64,000 bases of DNA from Geofilum rhodophaeum. GTDB lineage: Bacteria > Bacteroidota > Bacteroidia > Bacteroidales > Marinilabiliaceae. This document shows positions 51,805 through 60,247 of this stretch, piece after piece. The first letter of the stretch is position 1, and each line of letters opens with the position of its first letter. The stretch covers positions 492,381 through 556,380 of the forward strand of contig NZ_MWUJ01000001.1 of the NCBI RefSeq assembly GCF_002210225.1, read 5' to 3'. The translations under genes and the position numbers were made by a program. The notes under the pieces were generated by a model. It was not told where the DNA came from and ran no database searches. It worked only from the letters and a program-made list of their open reading frames with translations.

Positions 51805-51812
51805 TAAATTTG
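51805..51812 (+). promoter_or_regulatory. TAnnTTTG -7 element immediately before the ion channel start codon
   Basis: TAAATTTG matches the -7 consensus exactly and its last base is 6 nt before the channel ATG at 51818, the same spacing seen before rprX. No TTTG is present at the -33 spacing, so a leaderless transcript or chance match are both possible. Confidence 0.35.
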
Positions 51813-51817
51813 TGTGT

Positions 51818-52636
51818 ATGGAAACAAGACCAAGCCTGCGGCAACGACTCTACCGCATCATATTTGAAGCCGACACCCCTGCCGGCAAGCGCTTCGATAT
51901 TGTACTGCTGGTGCTCATTGTACTCAGCATTGCCCTGGTTATGATCGAAAGCGTACCCCGCATCCACACCCGCTTCGGCTTCGAGCTCGAAGCCGGCGAA
52001 TGGTTCATGACCCTGCTCTTTAGCGCCGAATACCTCTTGCGCATATACTGCTCCCCCAAACCCCGCAAATACATTTTCAGCTTTTTGGGCATCGTGGACC
52101 TCCTGGCCATTTTGCCCACCTATTTTTCGCTGATGGCCCCCGACGCCCAGGCCCTCATCGTCATCCGTGCCGTGCGCCTCCTGCGCATTTACCGCATCCT
52201 CAAACTCTACCACTTTGTGCGCGCCGGCAACCTGCTGGTACTGGCCCTGCACCGAAGCGCACGCAAAATACTCATATTTATGATATTCATCGTCATATTG
52301 GTGACCATGCTCGGCAGTCTCATGTATGTCATCGAACACGGTCAGAACGGATTCTACAGCATCCCTTTGAGCATCTACTGGGCCGTAATCACCCTTACCA
52401 CGGTGGGCTATGGCGACATTGTTCCCCTGACCGATCTGGGCAAATTCATCGCCTCCTTCATTATGATACTGGGCTACAGCATCCTGGCCATCCCCACCGG
52501 CATTGTCTCGGTAGAGATGTCGCGCACCTTTAACGAAGCCACCGACGAGGACAAGAAATGCGCCCACTGTGGGGAACCCCGCCACGCCCCGGAAGCCAAT
52601 TTTTGCCGCATCTGCGGCAAAAAACTGAGCGATTAA
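51818..52636 (+). CDS. Voltage-gated-type potassium channel with C-terminal zinc ribbon
   Basis: A 272-residue six-helix cation channel subunit. S1-S3 are FDIVLLVLIVLSIALVMIE, WFMTLLFSAEYLLRIY and FSFLGIVDLLAILPTYF; S4 carries regularly spaced arginines (VIRAVRLLRIYRILKLYHF). S5 precedes the pore with selectivity filter TVGYGD at residues 195-200 and S6. After S6 comes a short tail with CAHCGEPRHAPEANFCRICGKK, two CxxC pairs that should bind one zinc. ATG at 51818 is preferred to a GTG two codons upstream. It is followed by the XpaC-TelA-flotillin genes in the same direction. Gating signal unknown; the ribbon could be regulatory. Confidence 0.9.
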   Translation: METRPSLRQRLYRIIFEADTPAGKRFDIVLLVLIVLSIALVMIESVPRIHTRFGFELEAGEWFMTLLFSAEYLLRIYCSPKPRKYIFSFLGIVDLLAILPTYFSLMAPDAQALIVIRAVRLLRIYRILKLYHFVRAGNLLVLALHRSARKILIFMIFIVILVTMLGSLMYVIEHGQNGFYSIPLSIYWAVITLTTVGYGDIVPLTDLGKFIASFIMILGYSILAIPTGIVSVEMSRTFNEATDEDKKCAHCGEPRHAPEANFCRICGKKLSD

Positions 52637-52694
52637 AAGGTTCAAATCCAGAAAATGCTTATCTTTAGACTTCAGCTTAACACCCCTTTTATCC

Positions 52695-53321
52695 GTGCCC
52701 CACGAAAAAGAGACACCCCCATCTGAAAAAGAACGCAACTGGCAAACCTTAGTTCCGGCCGGCCTGTTGTTTGGCCTGCTCTTTTTTGTACTGCGCTTTC
52801 CGCTCATCTTTTCCGCCCTGGCCGGCACCGCCCTCTTTTTTGCAGTCGACTACCTACTGAAAAAACGCCAGACTGCCCCAAACGAAAATCCCGCCGCAAG
52901 TAAGTCCCCCAACGACCTGCTGCAAAAGGCCCGACTGCAACTCAACCAGCTCGAGGACCAGATTCCACGCATCCAAAATCTCGAATTACAAGCACTGCTG
53001 CGACAAATCTGTTCCACCGCCCGCCGCATCCTGCAGAAACTCGACGAAAAGCCTGCCCTAATAAACGAGGTACGTCGCTTCATCACCTACTACCTTGAAG
53101 CCACCCACAACCTGCTCGCAAAATACCTGCGGGTACAAAACGACCCAGGCAGTCCCCAACAAAGCAGCGAGCGCACCCAAAGACTTCAGCAGACCCTCCA
53201 AACCGTAGCGACCTCCTTTCAGCGCCAGCTTGAAAAACTTTTAGGCAATGAGTGGGTCGATCTCGACATAGAAATGAAAGTTCTTGAGCAAACCCTTAAA
53301 GCAGAAAACCAACTACCATGA
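52695..53321 (+). CDS. XpaC-like membrane protein (5-bromo-4-chloroindolyl phosphate hydrolysis family)
   Basis: A 208-residue protein with a short acidic/basic N-terminus, two adjacent hydrophobic segments at about residues 19-52 (LVPAGLLFGLLFFVLRF, IFSALAGTALFFAVDYLL) and a long helical cytoplasmic part. The helical part contains ARLQLNQLEDQIPRIQNLE and RRFITYYLEATHNLLAKYLRV, which match the XpaC family. GTG at 52695 is the start. It overlaps telA by 4 bp (ATGA). In Bacillus the xpaC-yaaN pair has the same XpaC-TelA order. The molecular function is not established despite the family name. Confidence 0.82.
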   Translation: MPHEKETPPSEKERNWQTLVPAGLLFGLLFFVLRFPLIFSALAGTALFFAVDYLLKKRQTAPNENPAASKSPNDLLQKARLQLNQLEDQIPRIQNLELQALLRQICSTARRILQKLDEKPALINEVRRFITYYLEATHNLLAKYLRVQNDPGSPQQSSERTQRLQQTLQTVATSFQRQLEKLLGNEWVDLDIEMKVLEQTLKAENQLP

Positions 53322-54409
53322 GTAACGCAGCACCCCAGCAAGACCAACAGGCAGTGGCCCGCGTCAACATTGACCAATTGCCTGCCGCCTTACGCGAAAA
53401 AGCCACCAGTCTGGCCACCAGCATCGACCTCAGCGACAGTCAGCAAGTACTCCAATACGGCATCGGCGCCCAAAGCAACATCGCCACCTTTTCCGAGTCG
53501 GTCCTCACCAAAGTGCGGACCAAAGACACCGGCTACGTAGGGGAAAGTCTCATGGATCTGGGCCAAAGAGTCAAAGATTTAAAAGCCGACCAGCTCGGTC
53601 GCAAATCCCTCCCGCTTATTGGTCGACTCTTCAACTCGCTGCAACGCTTCATCCAGCGCTACGAAAAAATCAGCACCCACATCGACCGCATCAGCGACCA
53701 GCTCGACAAGGCTAAAATGCAATTGCTGAAAGACGTGGCCATGCTCGATACCCTGTACGACAAAAACCTGGAGTATCTGGGCGATCTGGAAGTTTACATC
53801 GCCGCCGGAGAACTCAAATTGCAAGCCATCCGGCAAAGCGAATTGCCCCAGATGGAAGAGGCAGCCGCCCAATCGGGCGATGGCGCACAAATTCAACAAC
53901 TGCACGACTACAAACAACTGGTGCACCGCTTCGAGAAAAAAATCTACGACCTGCGTCTGAGTCGCACCATCGCACTGCAAACCGCACCACAGATCCGCCT
54001 GATACAAAACAACGACCAATTGCTGATCGAAAAGATCCAAAGCAGTTTGCTCAACACCATCCCCCTTTGGAAAAATCAGGTCGTCATCGCCATCAGCATC
54101 TTCCGGCAAAACAAAGCCTTGCAGCTGCAAAAAGAAGTTACCCAAACCACCAACGACCTGCTCAGCCAGAATGCAGAGATGCTCAAGCAGAGCTCCATTG
54201 AAACTGCCCGCGAAAACGAACGCGGCATTGTAGAAGTAGAAACCCTCAAAAAAGTCAACCAAAACCTCATCAGCACCATTGAAGAGACCCTGGCCATACA
54301 GCAAGACGGTAAAAATCAACGCCGCCAGGCCGAAACAGAACTGCTTAAAATTGAGCAAGAGCTTCGGGAACGACTGATGGCCCTGAAAGCGCCTGATCAA
54401 AATGCTTAA
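53318..54409 (+). CDS. TelA/KlaA family protein (toxic anion resistance)
   Basis: A 363-residue soluble, almost wholly helical protein. Family hallmarks: LTKVRTKDTGYVGESLMDLGQRVKDL, NSLQRFIQRYEKISTHIDRISDQLDKAK, LDTLYDKNLEYLGDLEVYIAAGELKL, TAPQIRLIQNNDQLLIEKIQSSLLNTIPLWKNQ and NEMLKQ-like repeats (ALQLQKEVTQTTNDLLSQNAEML). TelA proteins are tied to tellurite and other envelope stress; the mechanism is not known. Its start overlaps the XpaC-like gene by 4 bp, showing translational coupling, and it precedes the OB/NfeD-like and flotillin genes. Confidence 0.93.
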   Translation: MSNAAPQQDQQAVARVNIDQLPAALREKATSLATSIDLSDSQQVLQYGIGAQSNIATFSESVLTKVRTKDTGYVGESLMDLGQRVKDLKADQLGRKSLPLIGRLFNSLQRFIQRYEKISTHIDRISDQLDKAKMQLLKDVAMLDTLYDKNLEYLGDLEVYIAAGELKLQAIRQSELPQMEEAAAQSGDGAQIQQLHDYKQLVHRFEKKIYDLRLSRTIALQTAPQIRLIQNNDQLLIEKIQSSLLNTIPLWKNQVVIAISIFRQNKALQLQKEVTQTTNDLLSQNAEMLKQSSIETARENERGIVEVETLKKVNQNLISTIEETLAIQQDGKNQRRQAETELLKIEQELRERLMALKAPDQNA

Positions 54410-54447
54410 GCCCCATAAAAACGCAAACCATTATACCCAAAACATAA

Positions 54448-55143
54448 ATGGACCGACTCCTTTACCTTTACATAGCCAGTGGCGTATTTGGCCTGGGCGT
54501 AATTCTCGTTGATTTTTTCACCAACGCCATCAGCTCGTTTCAGACCGATGGTGGAGATGCCGACGGAGATGATGGCGGAGATGATGGCGACGAGGGCGAA
54601 GAAAACGCCCCCCGCATGCGGGAGCTCACCGATTTGGCCGAAGGGCCCGACAGCGATGGCGACAGTCCCCGCGACAAAGGCTCTTACATCACCGACTACC
54701 ACCGACCCCGCACCAGCAGAGTGCTTAAATTCATCGGCTACCTGCGCACCCTGATTTACTTTTGTGCCGGCTTCGGCATCATCGGCAGCTTTGCCCTGCT
54801 CACCGGCGAAAGTCGCCTCTCCAGCCTCCTCTGGAGCATCCCGGTAGGCGGCATTACCGTACTCATCTTCAAACTGTTTAAGCGCATTCAAAACAAGCAG
54901 CTCGACTCCAGCTTCAGCGACCGCGATTTTCTCGACCAGGGTGGAGAGAACCTGCTGCCCCTGCGCCCAAAGGAAATGGGCAAGGTGCGCATCCATTTCG
55001 GCAAGCTCCAAATTGAGCGCTACGCCCGCCTGGCCGAAGGGGCTGCCCCCCTCCAAAAAGGCGATCCCATACGCGTAGTGCGCGTCGATCAGGAAGTGGT
55101 GTACGTACAAAAAGACGAACTTCAATTACCAACTCAAAACTAA
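54448..55143 (+). CDS. OB/NfeD-like small membrane protein with an acidic segment
   Basis: A 231-residue protein. Residues 5-26 form a membrane helix, 33-53 an almost purely Asp/Gly/Glu stretch (GGDADGDDGGDDGDEGEE), 95-120 and 122-142 two further hydrophobic segments, and about 165-225 a beta-rich domain (GKVRIHFGKLQIERYARLAE, DPIRVVRVDQEVVYVQ) resembling the OB-fold of NfeD and YqiJ proteins. NfeD-type proteins partner flotillins in other bacteria; here two SPFH genes follow at once, 6 nt away. The family call rests on fold pattern and position and is less certain than its neighbours. The acidic stretch could bind calcium or other cations. Confidence 0.65.
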   Translation: MDRLLYLYIASGVFGLGVILVDFFTNAISSFQTDGGDADGDDGGDDGDEGEENAPRMRELTDLAEGPDSDGDSPRDKGSYITDYHRPRTSRVLKFIGYLRTLIYFCAGFGIIGSFALLTGESRLSSLLWSIPVGGITVLIFKLFKRIQNKQLDSSFSDRDFLDQGGENLLPLRPKEMGKVRIHFGKLQIERYARLAEGAAPLQKGDPIRVVRVDQEVVYVQKDELQLPTQN

Positions 55144-55149
55144 TATTTT

Positions 55150-56478
55150 ATGGAAGATCTGTTCAACGCAGGCACTGGTGGCCTGCTGGAGGGACTCTTA
55201 GGCGTAGCCGCCTTCTTTGTCCTCCTGGGCCTCCTAAAGGCCTTCATCAAAGTGGCACCGCCCGACAAGCTGCTGGTCATCACCGGCCGCAAACGCAAAG
55301 AAAACAACAAAACCTTCGGCTTTAGCGTGGAACGGGGACGCAGCAGCGTCATCCCCTACTTTCAGAGCGCCGACTTTCTGGACCTCAGAGTACTCCCCAT
55401 CAACGTACAGGTAGATGGCGTAAACTCTGCCAACGGCATTACCGTTGGCGCCGATGCCACCGCCTGCGTGTGCATCGACGACGACAACCCCTCCATGCTG
55501 TATTCCGCCGTAGAACGCCTGATGGGAAAAGACGTGAACGAACTGCAGGAGCAGGTGCGCCAAACCCTCATCGGCAACTTCCGGGGCGCCCTCAACAAGG
55601 CCACCCCGCTGGAAGCTATTGGCATGCAGGACAGCTATCAGGACGATGGTGACCCCAATCCCCATCCCGAGGGCGACGGTCCCGAGGGCGACCGCGCCCA
55701 ATTCCGCAACGCCTTAATGATGGACATCAACAGCGACCTGGCCAGCTTCGGCATGAAAGTGGTTTCTGTGTCGTTGCAAAAAATATGGGACAGCTCCAAC
55801 TACATCGGCAATCTGGCCCAAAAAACCCTTGCAGAAAAGCGTCAGGACGTTGAAATTGAAGAAGCCGCCCTGCGTGCCCTGGCCGAAAAAACCGAGTCCG
55901 ACGCCAAACGTCGCATCGAACTGGCCAAAGCCAAAGCCAACGAGCAAATCATCGACGCCCGCGAAAAGCTGGAAATGTACAAAAAGGAAAGTGAAGCCAG
56001 CATTTTGCAGGTAATGTCCGAAGCCCACAACAACATTGAAGCTGCCCGCAACAAAAGTCTGCAACGCATTGAAGCGTTGAACAACGACCTGAAACAGTTG
56101 AAAAACGAAACCGACATCCTGATTAAGGAAAAAGCACAGAATCAGGCCGCAGACATCTTGAGTCAGGGCGATAAAGAAGCAGTAAAAATCATCGAAAGCG
56201 CAAAAAACAGCATCCTCAAAAAGAAAATGGAAGTCATTTCCAAAGCAAAGGAAACCGGCTGCTCCGTACTCTTTTTGCAGCAGCAACTCCCGCACCTGTA
56301 TGATTCCTTTAAAAAGCACTCCGCCAGCATGGGCGTGGACTCCTATCTGTTGATGGATAAGGACAAGGGATTCAGCAGTGCAGTGAACCGGGGCCCCGAG
56401 TCCTTTGTGGGCTTCCTGGGCGAGTTTGAGAAAGCCACCGGCATATCGGTGAAAGGATTTTTTGCAACCCAACAATAA
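55150..56478 (+). CDS. SPFH/flotillin-like membrane protein 1
   Basis: A 442-residue protein with one N-terminal membrane segment (about 12-32), an SPFH domain (LVITGRKRKENNKTFGFSV, VLPINVQVDGVNSANGITV, VRQTLIGNFRGAL) and a long coiled-coil of charged repeats (about 225-360, KTLAEKRQDVEIEEAALRAL, AKAKANEQIIDAREKLEMYK). At 161-183 the SPFH domain is interrupted by an acidic insert (DDGDPNPHPEGDGPEGD). The C-terminal ~80 residues are globular. Flotillins form cage-like membrane microdomain assemblies. It differs clearly from the second SPFH protein next to it, so the pair probably forms a hetero-oligomer. Confidence 0.85.
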   Translation: MEDLFNAGTGGLLEGLLGVAAFFVLLGLLKAFIKVAPPDKLLVITGRKRKENNKTFGFSVERGRSSVIPYFQSADFLDLRVLPINVQVDGVNSANGITVGADATACVCIDDDNPSMLYSAVERLMGKDVNELQEQVRQTLIGNFRGALNKATPLEAIGMQDSYQDDGDPNPHPEGDGPEGDRAQFRNALMMDINSDLASFGMKVVSVSLQKIWDSSNYIGNLAQKTLAEKRQDVEIEEAALRALAEKTESDAKRRIELAKAKANEQIIDAREKLEMYKKESEASILQVMSEAHNNIEAARNKSLQRIEALNNDLKQLKNETDILIKEKAQNQAADILSQGDKEAVKIIESAKNSILKKKMEVISKAKETGCSVLFLQQQLPHLYDSFKKHSASMGVDSYLLMDKDKGFSSAVNRGPESFVGFLGEFEKATGISVKGFFATQQ

Positions 56479-56490
56479 GAAAACAACACC

Positions 56491-57756
56491 ATGATAGTTT
56501 TTGTAAGTGTATTTTTAGGTTTGATCATCCTGACCCTGGTGGTTCAGGTGGTCTCCAACATGCGCATAGTCGGTGGTAACGAACTGGGCATCATCTCCGG
56601 AACCGGAGGAAAAAAAGGTTTTCAGATGATCAGCGGAGGACGAATTTTCACCATTCCTTTGCTCCACCGCTTTGCCAAAATGGACCTCACGCCCCACACC
56701 ATCGAGGTGGTAGTAGATTCGGCCATAGCCGAAGGGGTAGTTCCGCTCAACGTTAAAGCCACGGTAAGTTTTGCCATTGCGTCTAATCAGGCGGGCCGCG
56801 CTTTGGCCGCCACCCGCATCCTCCACATGGTCAACCACGAAGACGAACTCAAGTCGGTTGCCAGCAACATCATCGAAGGGCACTTGCGCGACTCCATCGC
56901 CACCATGACCCCGGTGCAGGTGATGCAGGACAAGGATACCCTGGTGGCCAAGATGATCAATGTATGTAAGAGCGATCTCGAAAACATTGGTCTGGAAATC
57001 ACCACCATGAACATCGCCGACGTGGACGACCATCGGCTCTCCGGCGTAGAAGAGCCGGACCTCTACATTGCGCTTTTGAAAAGAGTGCAGACGGTAAACG
57101 CCGAGACCAAGGCCCGTAAGGCCATAGCCGAATCGCGCGCCAATGCGGTGGAGCAGGAAGAAGCGCGCAAAGCCGAAGTGGCCGTTCGCAACATCGAAAA
57201 CCAGTACGAAGAGCTGGTGGCCGAGACCAAGGTGAACATTATGCAGGAAAAGCAGCTCGAAAAAGTAGGAATCGAGAAAGTGTTGCAGGATATGAAGGCC
57301 CAGGAAGGTGCACTGCTTTCGGAGATCGAAGCAGAAAAACAGAAACTGGAAATGCTTCGCCACAAATTCGAGGCAGAAATTGTGACTCCCGCCAAGGCCG
57401 AAAAAGAGCGCATGGTGCTGCAGGCACGGCAGCAAACCTTTGCCTTTTTAGGTAAAGCCGAAGGAGAAATCGAAGAGCTGAAAGAAACCATCGACATCAT
57501 CAACCAAAATCCCGAAACAGGCAACAAAGTTTACCTGATCGAGAATTTTGAACGCTTGATTCGTCCCTTTGCAGAAACCCTCGATTACTTCCCGGCCAAG
57601 AACATTTCGGTAATCACCGGACTCGAAGGCAGACACGAACCCATTTCGGCCATTCATCCGAGTGCCGTGGAAGAAATGAAAAACAACCTGATCAGTTACA
57701 CCACCGCAGGGGCCGTAAAGGGACAAACCCGCCCAGACAAAGACCTGGAAGAGTAA
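56491..57756 (+). CDS. SPFH/flotillin-like membrane protein 2
   Basis: A 421-residue protein with an N-terminal membrane segment (residues 2-24), the SPFH domain (NELGIISGTGGKKGFQMISGG, VPLNVKATVSFAI, IIEGHLRDSIATMTPVQVMQD, CKSDLENIGLEITTMNIADV) and a coiled-coil region (about 190-310) rich in Ala, Glu and Arg. These blocks are more like classical flotillin/YqiK than the upstream SPFH protein. It ends the co-directional run and is followed by a terminator hairpin. Role is inferred: scaffold of a membrane domain together with SPFH protein 1 and the OB/NfeD-like protein. Confidence 0.9.
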   Translation: MIVFVSVFLGLIILTLVVQVVSNMRIVGGNELGIISGTGGKKGFQMISGGRIFTIPLLHRFAKMDLTPHTIEVVVDSAIAEGVVPLNVKATVSFAIASNQAGRALAATRILHMVNHEDELKSVASNIIEGHLRDSIATMTPVQVMQDKDTLVAKMINVCKSDLENIGLEITTMNIADVDDHRLSGVEEPDLYIALLKRVQTVNAETKARKAIAESRANAVEQEEARKAEVAVRNIENQYEELVAETKVNIMQEKQLEKVGIEKVLQDMKAQEGALLSEIEAEKQKLEMLRHKFEAEIVTPAKAEKERMVLQARQQTFAFLGKAEGEIEELKETIDIINQNPETGNKVYLIENFERLIRPFAETLDYFPAKNISVITGLEGRHEPISAIHPSAVEEMKNNLISYTTAGAVKGQTRPDKDLEE

Positions 57757-57780
57757 GTCCCCCCAGCTCCCTTTTCAAAC

Positions 57781-57804
57781 AGCGTCGGCCAGCAGGCCGA
57801 CGCT
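57781..57804 (+). terminator. Hairpin terminator after the flotillin cluster
   Basis: A perfect 10-bp stem, AGCGTCGGCC (57781-57790) / GGCCGACGCT (57795-57804), with a 4-base loop. The following bases (GTTGCATTT) give only a weak T run. It lies 25 bp after the SPFH2 stop. Confidence 0.6.
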
Positions 57805-57840
57805 GTTGCATTTATGTCGGCTATAAGCCGCAAAAAATCT

Positions 57841-57848
57841 TAACTTTG
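57841..57848 (+). promoter_or_regulatory. Candidate -7 element for the HD-domain gene
   Basis: TAACTTTG matches TAnnTTTG exactly, 39 nt before the HD gene start and just after the flotillin-cluster terminator hairpin. No clear TTTG at the -33 position. Confidence 0.5.
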
Positions 57849-57886
57849 CAGCGACAGCTTAGGGTTTCATTAAAGGAAATGCCGAC

Positions 57887-59134
57887 TTGAAAACCATTAA
57901 TAAAAAGAAAATCATCAACGATCCGGTCCACGGTTTCATCAACATACCGGGCGAACTGCTTTTCGACCTCATCGAACACCCCTACCTGCAGCGCTTGCGC
58001 TGGATCAAGCAACTGGGCATGACCCCCCTTGTGTACCCGGGTGCCACCCACACCCGCTTTCAGCATACCCTGGGCAGCATGCACCTGATGACGCAGGCAG
58101 TGGAGACCTTGCGGGCCAAGGGACAGGACATCAGTCCCGACGAGGCAGAGGCCGTTCACGCCGCCATATTGATGCACGATTTGGGCCATGGCCCCTTTTC
58201 CCATGTATTGGAGTCGACCCTCGTGCGGGGCATTCACCACGAGACCATCTCCCTGCTGTTTATGGAAAGACTCAACCAGTACTTTGGAGGTCGCCTGCAA
58301 ATGGCCATCGATATTTTCACCAACCGCTACCCAAAAAAATTTCTCCATCAACTGGTCAGCAGTCAGCTCGACATGGACCGCCTCGATTATTTGTTGCGCG
58401 ACAGCTTTTTTACCGGGGTATCCGAAGGGGTGGTGAGTTCCGACCGCATCATCAAAATGCTTTGCGTAGCCAACGATCAGCTGGTGGTGGAGGCCAAAGG
58501 CATCTACTCCATCGAAAAATTCCTGATTGCCCGTCGCCTCATGTACTGGCAGGTGTACCTGCACAAAACCGCCCTGGTGGCCGAAAAAATGCTGGTCAAC
58601 CTCTTCAGAAGAGCCCGTCAGCTGAGCGCCGACAACGATCTGGGAGCCGTACCGGCCCACCTGCTCTTTTTCCTGCGCCACCAGCCCTCAGTAGAAGATT
58701 TCCGCCATCGTCCCGAAGTGCTCGATCACTTTGCCATGCTCGACGACAGCGACATCATGACCAGTCTCAAAAGCTGGACCCTGCACCCCGACAAAGTCTT
58801 GTCGACCCTGGCTGGGGGACTCCTACGCAGGGAGCTTCTGGCCATAGAGGTGCAGGACGAGACTTTTCCACCGGAACGCATCGACAAACTGTTGGCCGCC
58901 ACGCAGGAGTATTACCAGCTGAGCTCCCCCGAAGAAGCCGCCGCCTTTTGCTTTGCCACCAGTGTAGAAAACAACACCTACAGTGTGCGCGACGACAAAA
59001 TCAACATCCTGGGCCGCAACGGCCAAATAAGAGACATCTCCGAAGCCTCCGACATGCTCAACTTGTCGGTCCTCTCCAAAACCGTAACCAAGCAAATTTT
59101 GTGCTGCCCCAAAGCCCTGCGGAGTCCCGCCTGA
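57887..59134 (+). CDS. HD-domain phosphohydrolase (SAMHD1/dNTPase-like)
   Basis: A 415-residue metal-dependent phosphohydrolase. The HD residues are spread as in dNTP triphosphohydrolases: YPGATHTRFQHTLGSMHL, then LMHDLGHGPFSHVLE with His97 and Asp98, then DMDRLDYLLRDSFFTG providing the distal Asp. The N-terminus INDPVHGFINIP is typical of this subfamily. The start is a TTG at 57887; no ATG precedes the conserved DPVHG segment closely enough. It has its own promoter candidate and lies 76 bp ahead of the lpx operon. The nucleotide substrate is not certain; dGTP or another dNTP is the usual one. Confidence 0.88.
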   Translation: MKTINKKKIINDPVHGFINIPGELLFDLIEHPYLQRLRWIKQLGMTPLVYPGATHTRFQHTLGSMHLMTQAVETLRAKGQDISPDEAEAVHAAILMHDLGHGPFSHVLESTLVRGIHHETISLLFMERLNQYFGGRLQMAIDIFTNRYPKKFLHQLVSSQLDMDRLDYLLRDSFFTGVSEGVVSSDRIIKMLCVANDQLVVEAKGIYSIEKFLIARRLMYWQVYLHKTALVAEKMLVNLFRRARQLSADNDLGAVPAHLLFFLRHQPSVEDFRHRPEVLDHFAMLDDSDIMTSLKSWTLHPDKVLSTLAGGLLRRELLAIEVQDETFPPERIDKLLAATQEYYQLSSPEEAAAFCFATSVENNTYSVRDDKINILGRNGQIRDISEASDMLNLSVLSKTVTKQILCCPKALRSPA

Positions 59135-59186
59135 CCAGCCCCCGCCACCACCCCGCGCCCTGCTTTTTTTACCTGCATTATTTTCG

Positions 59187-59194
59187 TAGTTTTG
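59187..59194 (+). promoter_or_regulatory. Candidate -7 element for the lpxD-lpxC/fabZ-lpxA operon
   Basis: TAGTTTTG is an exact TAnnTTTG match, 17 nt before the lpxD ATG, predicting a leader of about a dozen bases. A T-rich stretch, but no exact TTTG, lies at the -33 position. Confidence 0.5.
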
Positions 59195-59210
59195 CACAAA
59201 TAATTTTTTC

Positions 59211-60245
59211 ATGGAGTTTACTGCCGAACAAATAGCCTCCCTCATCGAAGGGAAAATAGAGGGAGACCCCAAATCGCTGGTGCGCGATGTTTCCAAAATA
59301 GAAGAGGGCCGGCCCCAAACGCTGAGTTTCCTTTCCAACCCCAAATACGAACAATACATTTATACCACCCAGGCCTCGGTAGTCATTGTCAACGACGACT
59401 TTAAGCCGGAGCAAGCGCTCAGCGCCACCCTCATTCGGGTGCCCGATGCCTATCGGGCGCTGGCCAAACTCCTCCAGTTTTATCAGGAAGCCCAACCCAA
59501 AAAGACCGGGATTGAACAGCCTTCCTACATTGCCAAATCGGCCACATTGGGCGACTTTGCCTACGTAGGGGCCTTTGCCTACATCGGCGAGGGCGTAAAA
59601 ATCGGCAACAACGTACAAATTTACCCCCAGGCCTACATCGGCGACGGGGTAAGTATTGGCGACAACAGCATTGTTTATTCCGGAGCCAAAATTTACCAGG
59701 GCTGTAAACTGGGACAAAAATGCGTGATTCACTCAGGCGCCGTAATCGGCTCCGATGGCTTTGGCTTCGCACCCGGGGAAAACGGCCAATTCGAAAAAAT
59801 ACCACAGGTAGGTATTGTGGTGCTCGAAGATCAGGTAGAAATTGGGGCCAACACCACCATCGACCGGGCCACCATGGGCGCCACCATCATCCGTCGTGGC
59901 ACCAAGCTCGACAACCTCATACAGGTGGCCCACAACGTTGAAATAGGAGAAAACAGCGTATTGGCTGCCCAGACCGGCATCGCCGGAAGCACCAAAATAG
60001 GCAAGCAAGTGATGTTTGGCGGTCAGGTAGGCATTGCGGGACACCTTAAAATTGCCGACGGTGTAAAACTGGCGGCGCAGACCGGCGTGTCCAAAAGCAT
60101 CACCAAAGCAGGGACCGTACAAATGGGCTCTCCCTCCATGGATGCGATGCAATACAACAAAGCCTACGTGTTTTTCCGCAAGCTGCCCGAATTAAAGACG
60201 CGCATCGACGAACTCGAAAAGAAATCATCCAACCAACAACCATAA
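59211..60245 (+). CDS. lpxD: UDP-3-O-(3-hydroxyacyl)glucosamine N-acyltransferase
   Basis: A 344-residue trimeric acyltransferase, third step of lipid A synthesis. The N-terminal uridine-binding domain ([16 protein letters not shown]) is followed by a left-handed beta-helix of hexapeptide repeats (about 100-310) and a C-terminal helix. The catalytic His241 lies in [20 protein letters not shown]. All substrate-loop blocks such as [11 protein letters not shown] are present. Only 2 bp separate its stop from the lpxC-fabZ start. Confidence 0.97.
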   Translation: MEFTAEQIASLIEGKIEGDPKSLVRDVSKIEEGRPQTLSFLSNPKYEQYIYTTQASVVIVNDDFKPEQALSATLIRVPDAYRALAKLLQFYQEAQPKKTGIEQPSYIAKSATLGDFAYVGAFAYIGEGVKIGNNVQIYPQAYIGDGVSIGDNSIVYSGAKIYQGCKLGQKCVIHSGAVIGSDGFGFAPGENGQFEKIPQVGIVVLEDQVEIGANTTIDRATMGATIIRRGTKLDNLIQVAHNVEIGENSVLAAQTGIAGSTKIGKQVMFGGQVGIAGHLKIADGVKLAAQTGVSKSITKAGTVQMGSPSMDAMQYNKAYVFFRKLPELKTRIDELEKKSSNQQP

Positions 60246-60247
60246 AC

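Noticed and set aside
51785-52828. 347-codon minus-strand open frame antisense to the channel gene
   Set aside because: Shadow of the channel frame, with low-complexity His/Gly/Gln content; the plus-strand channel motifs are unambiguous.
57757-57886. HD-domain gene as a seventh member of the flotillin cluster
   Set aside because: A perfect terminator-like hairpin and a TAnnTTTG element lie in the gap, so it is probably a separate transcript.
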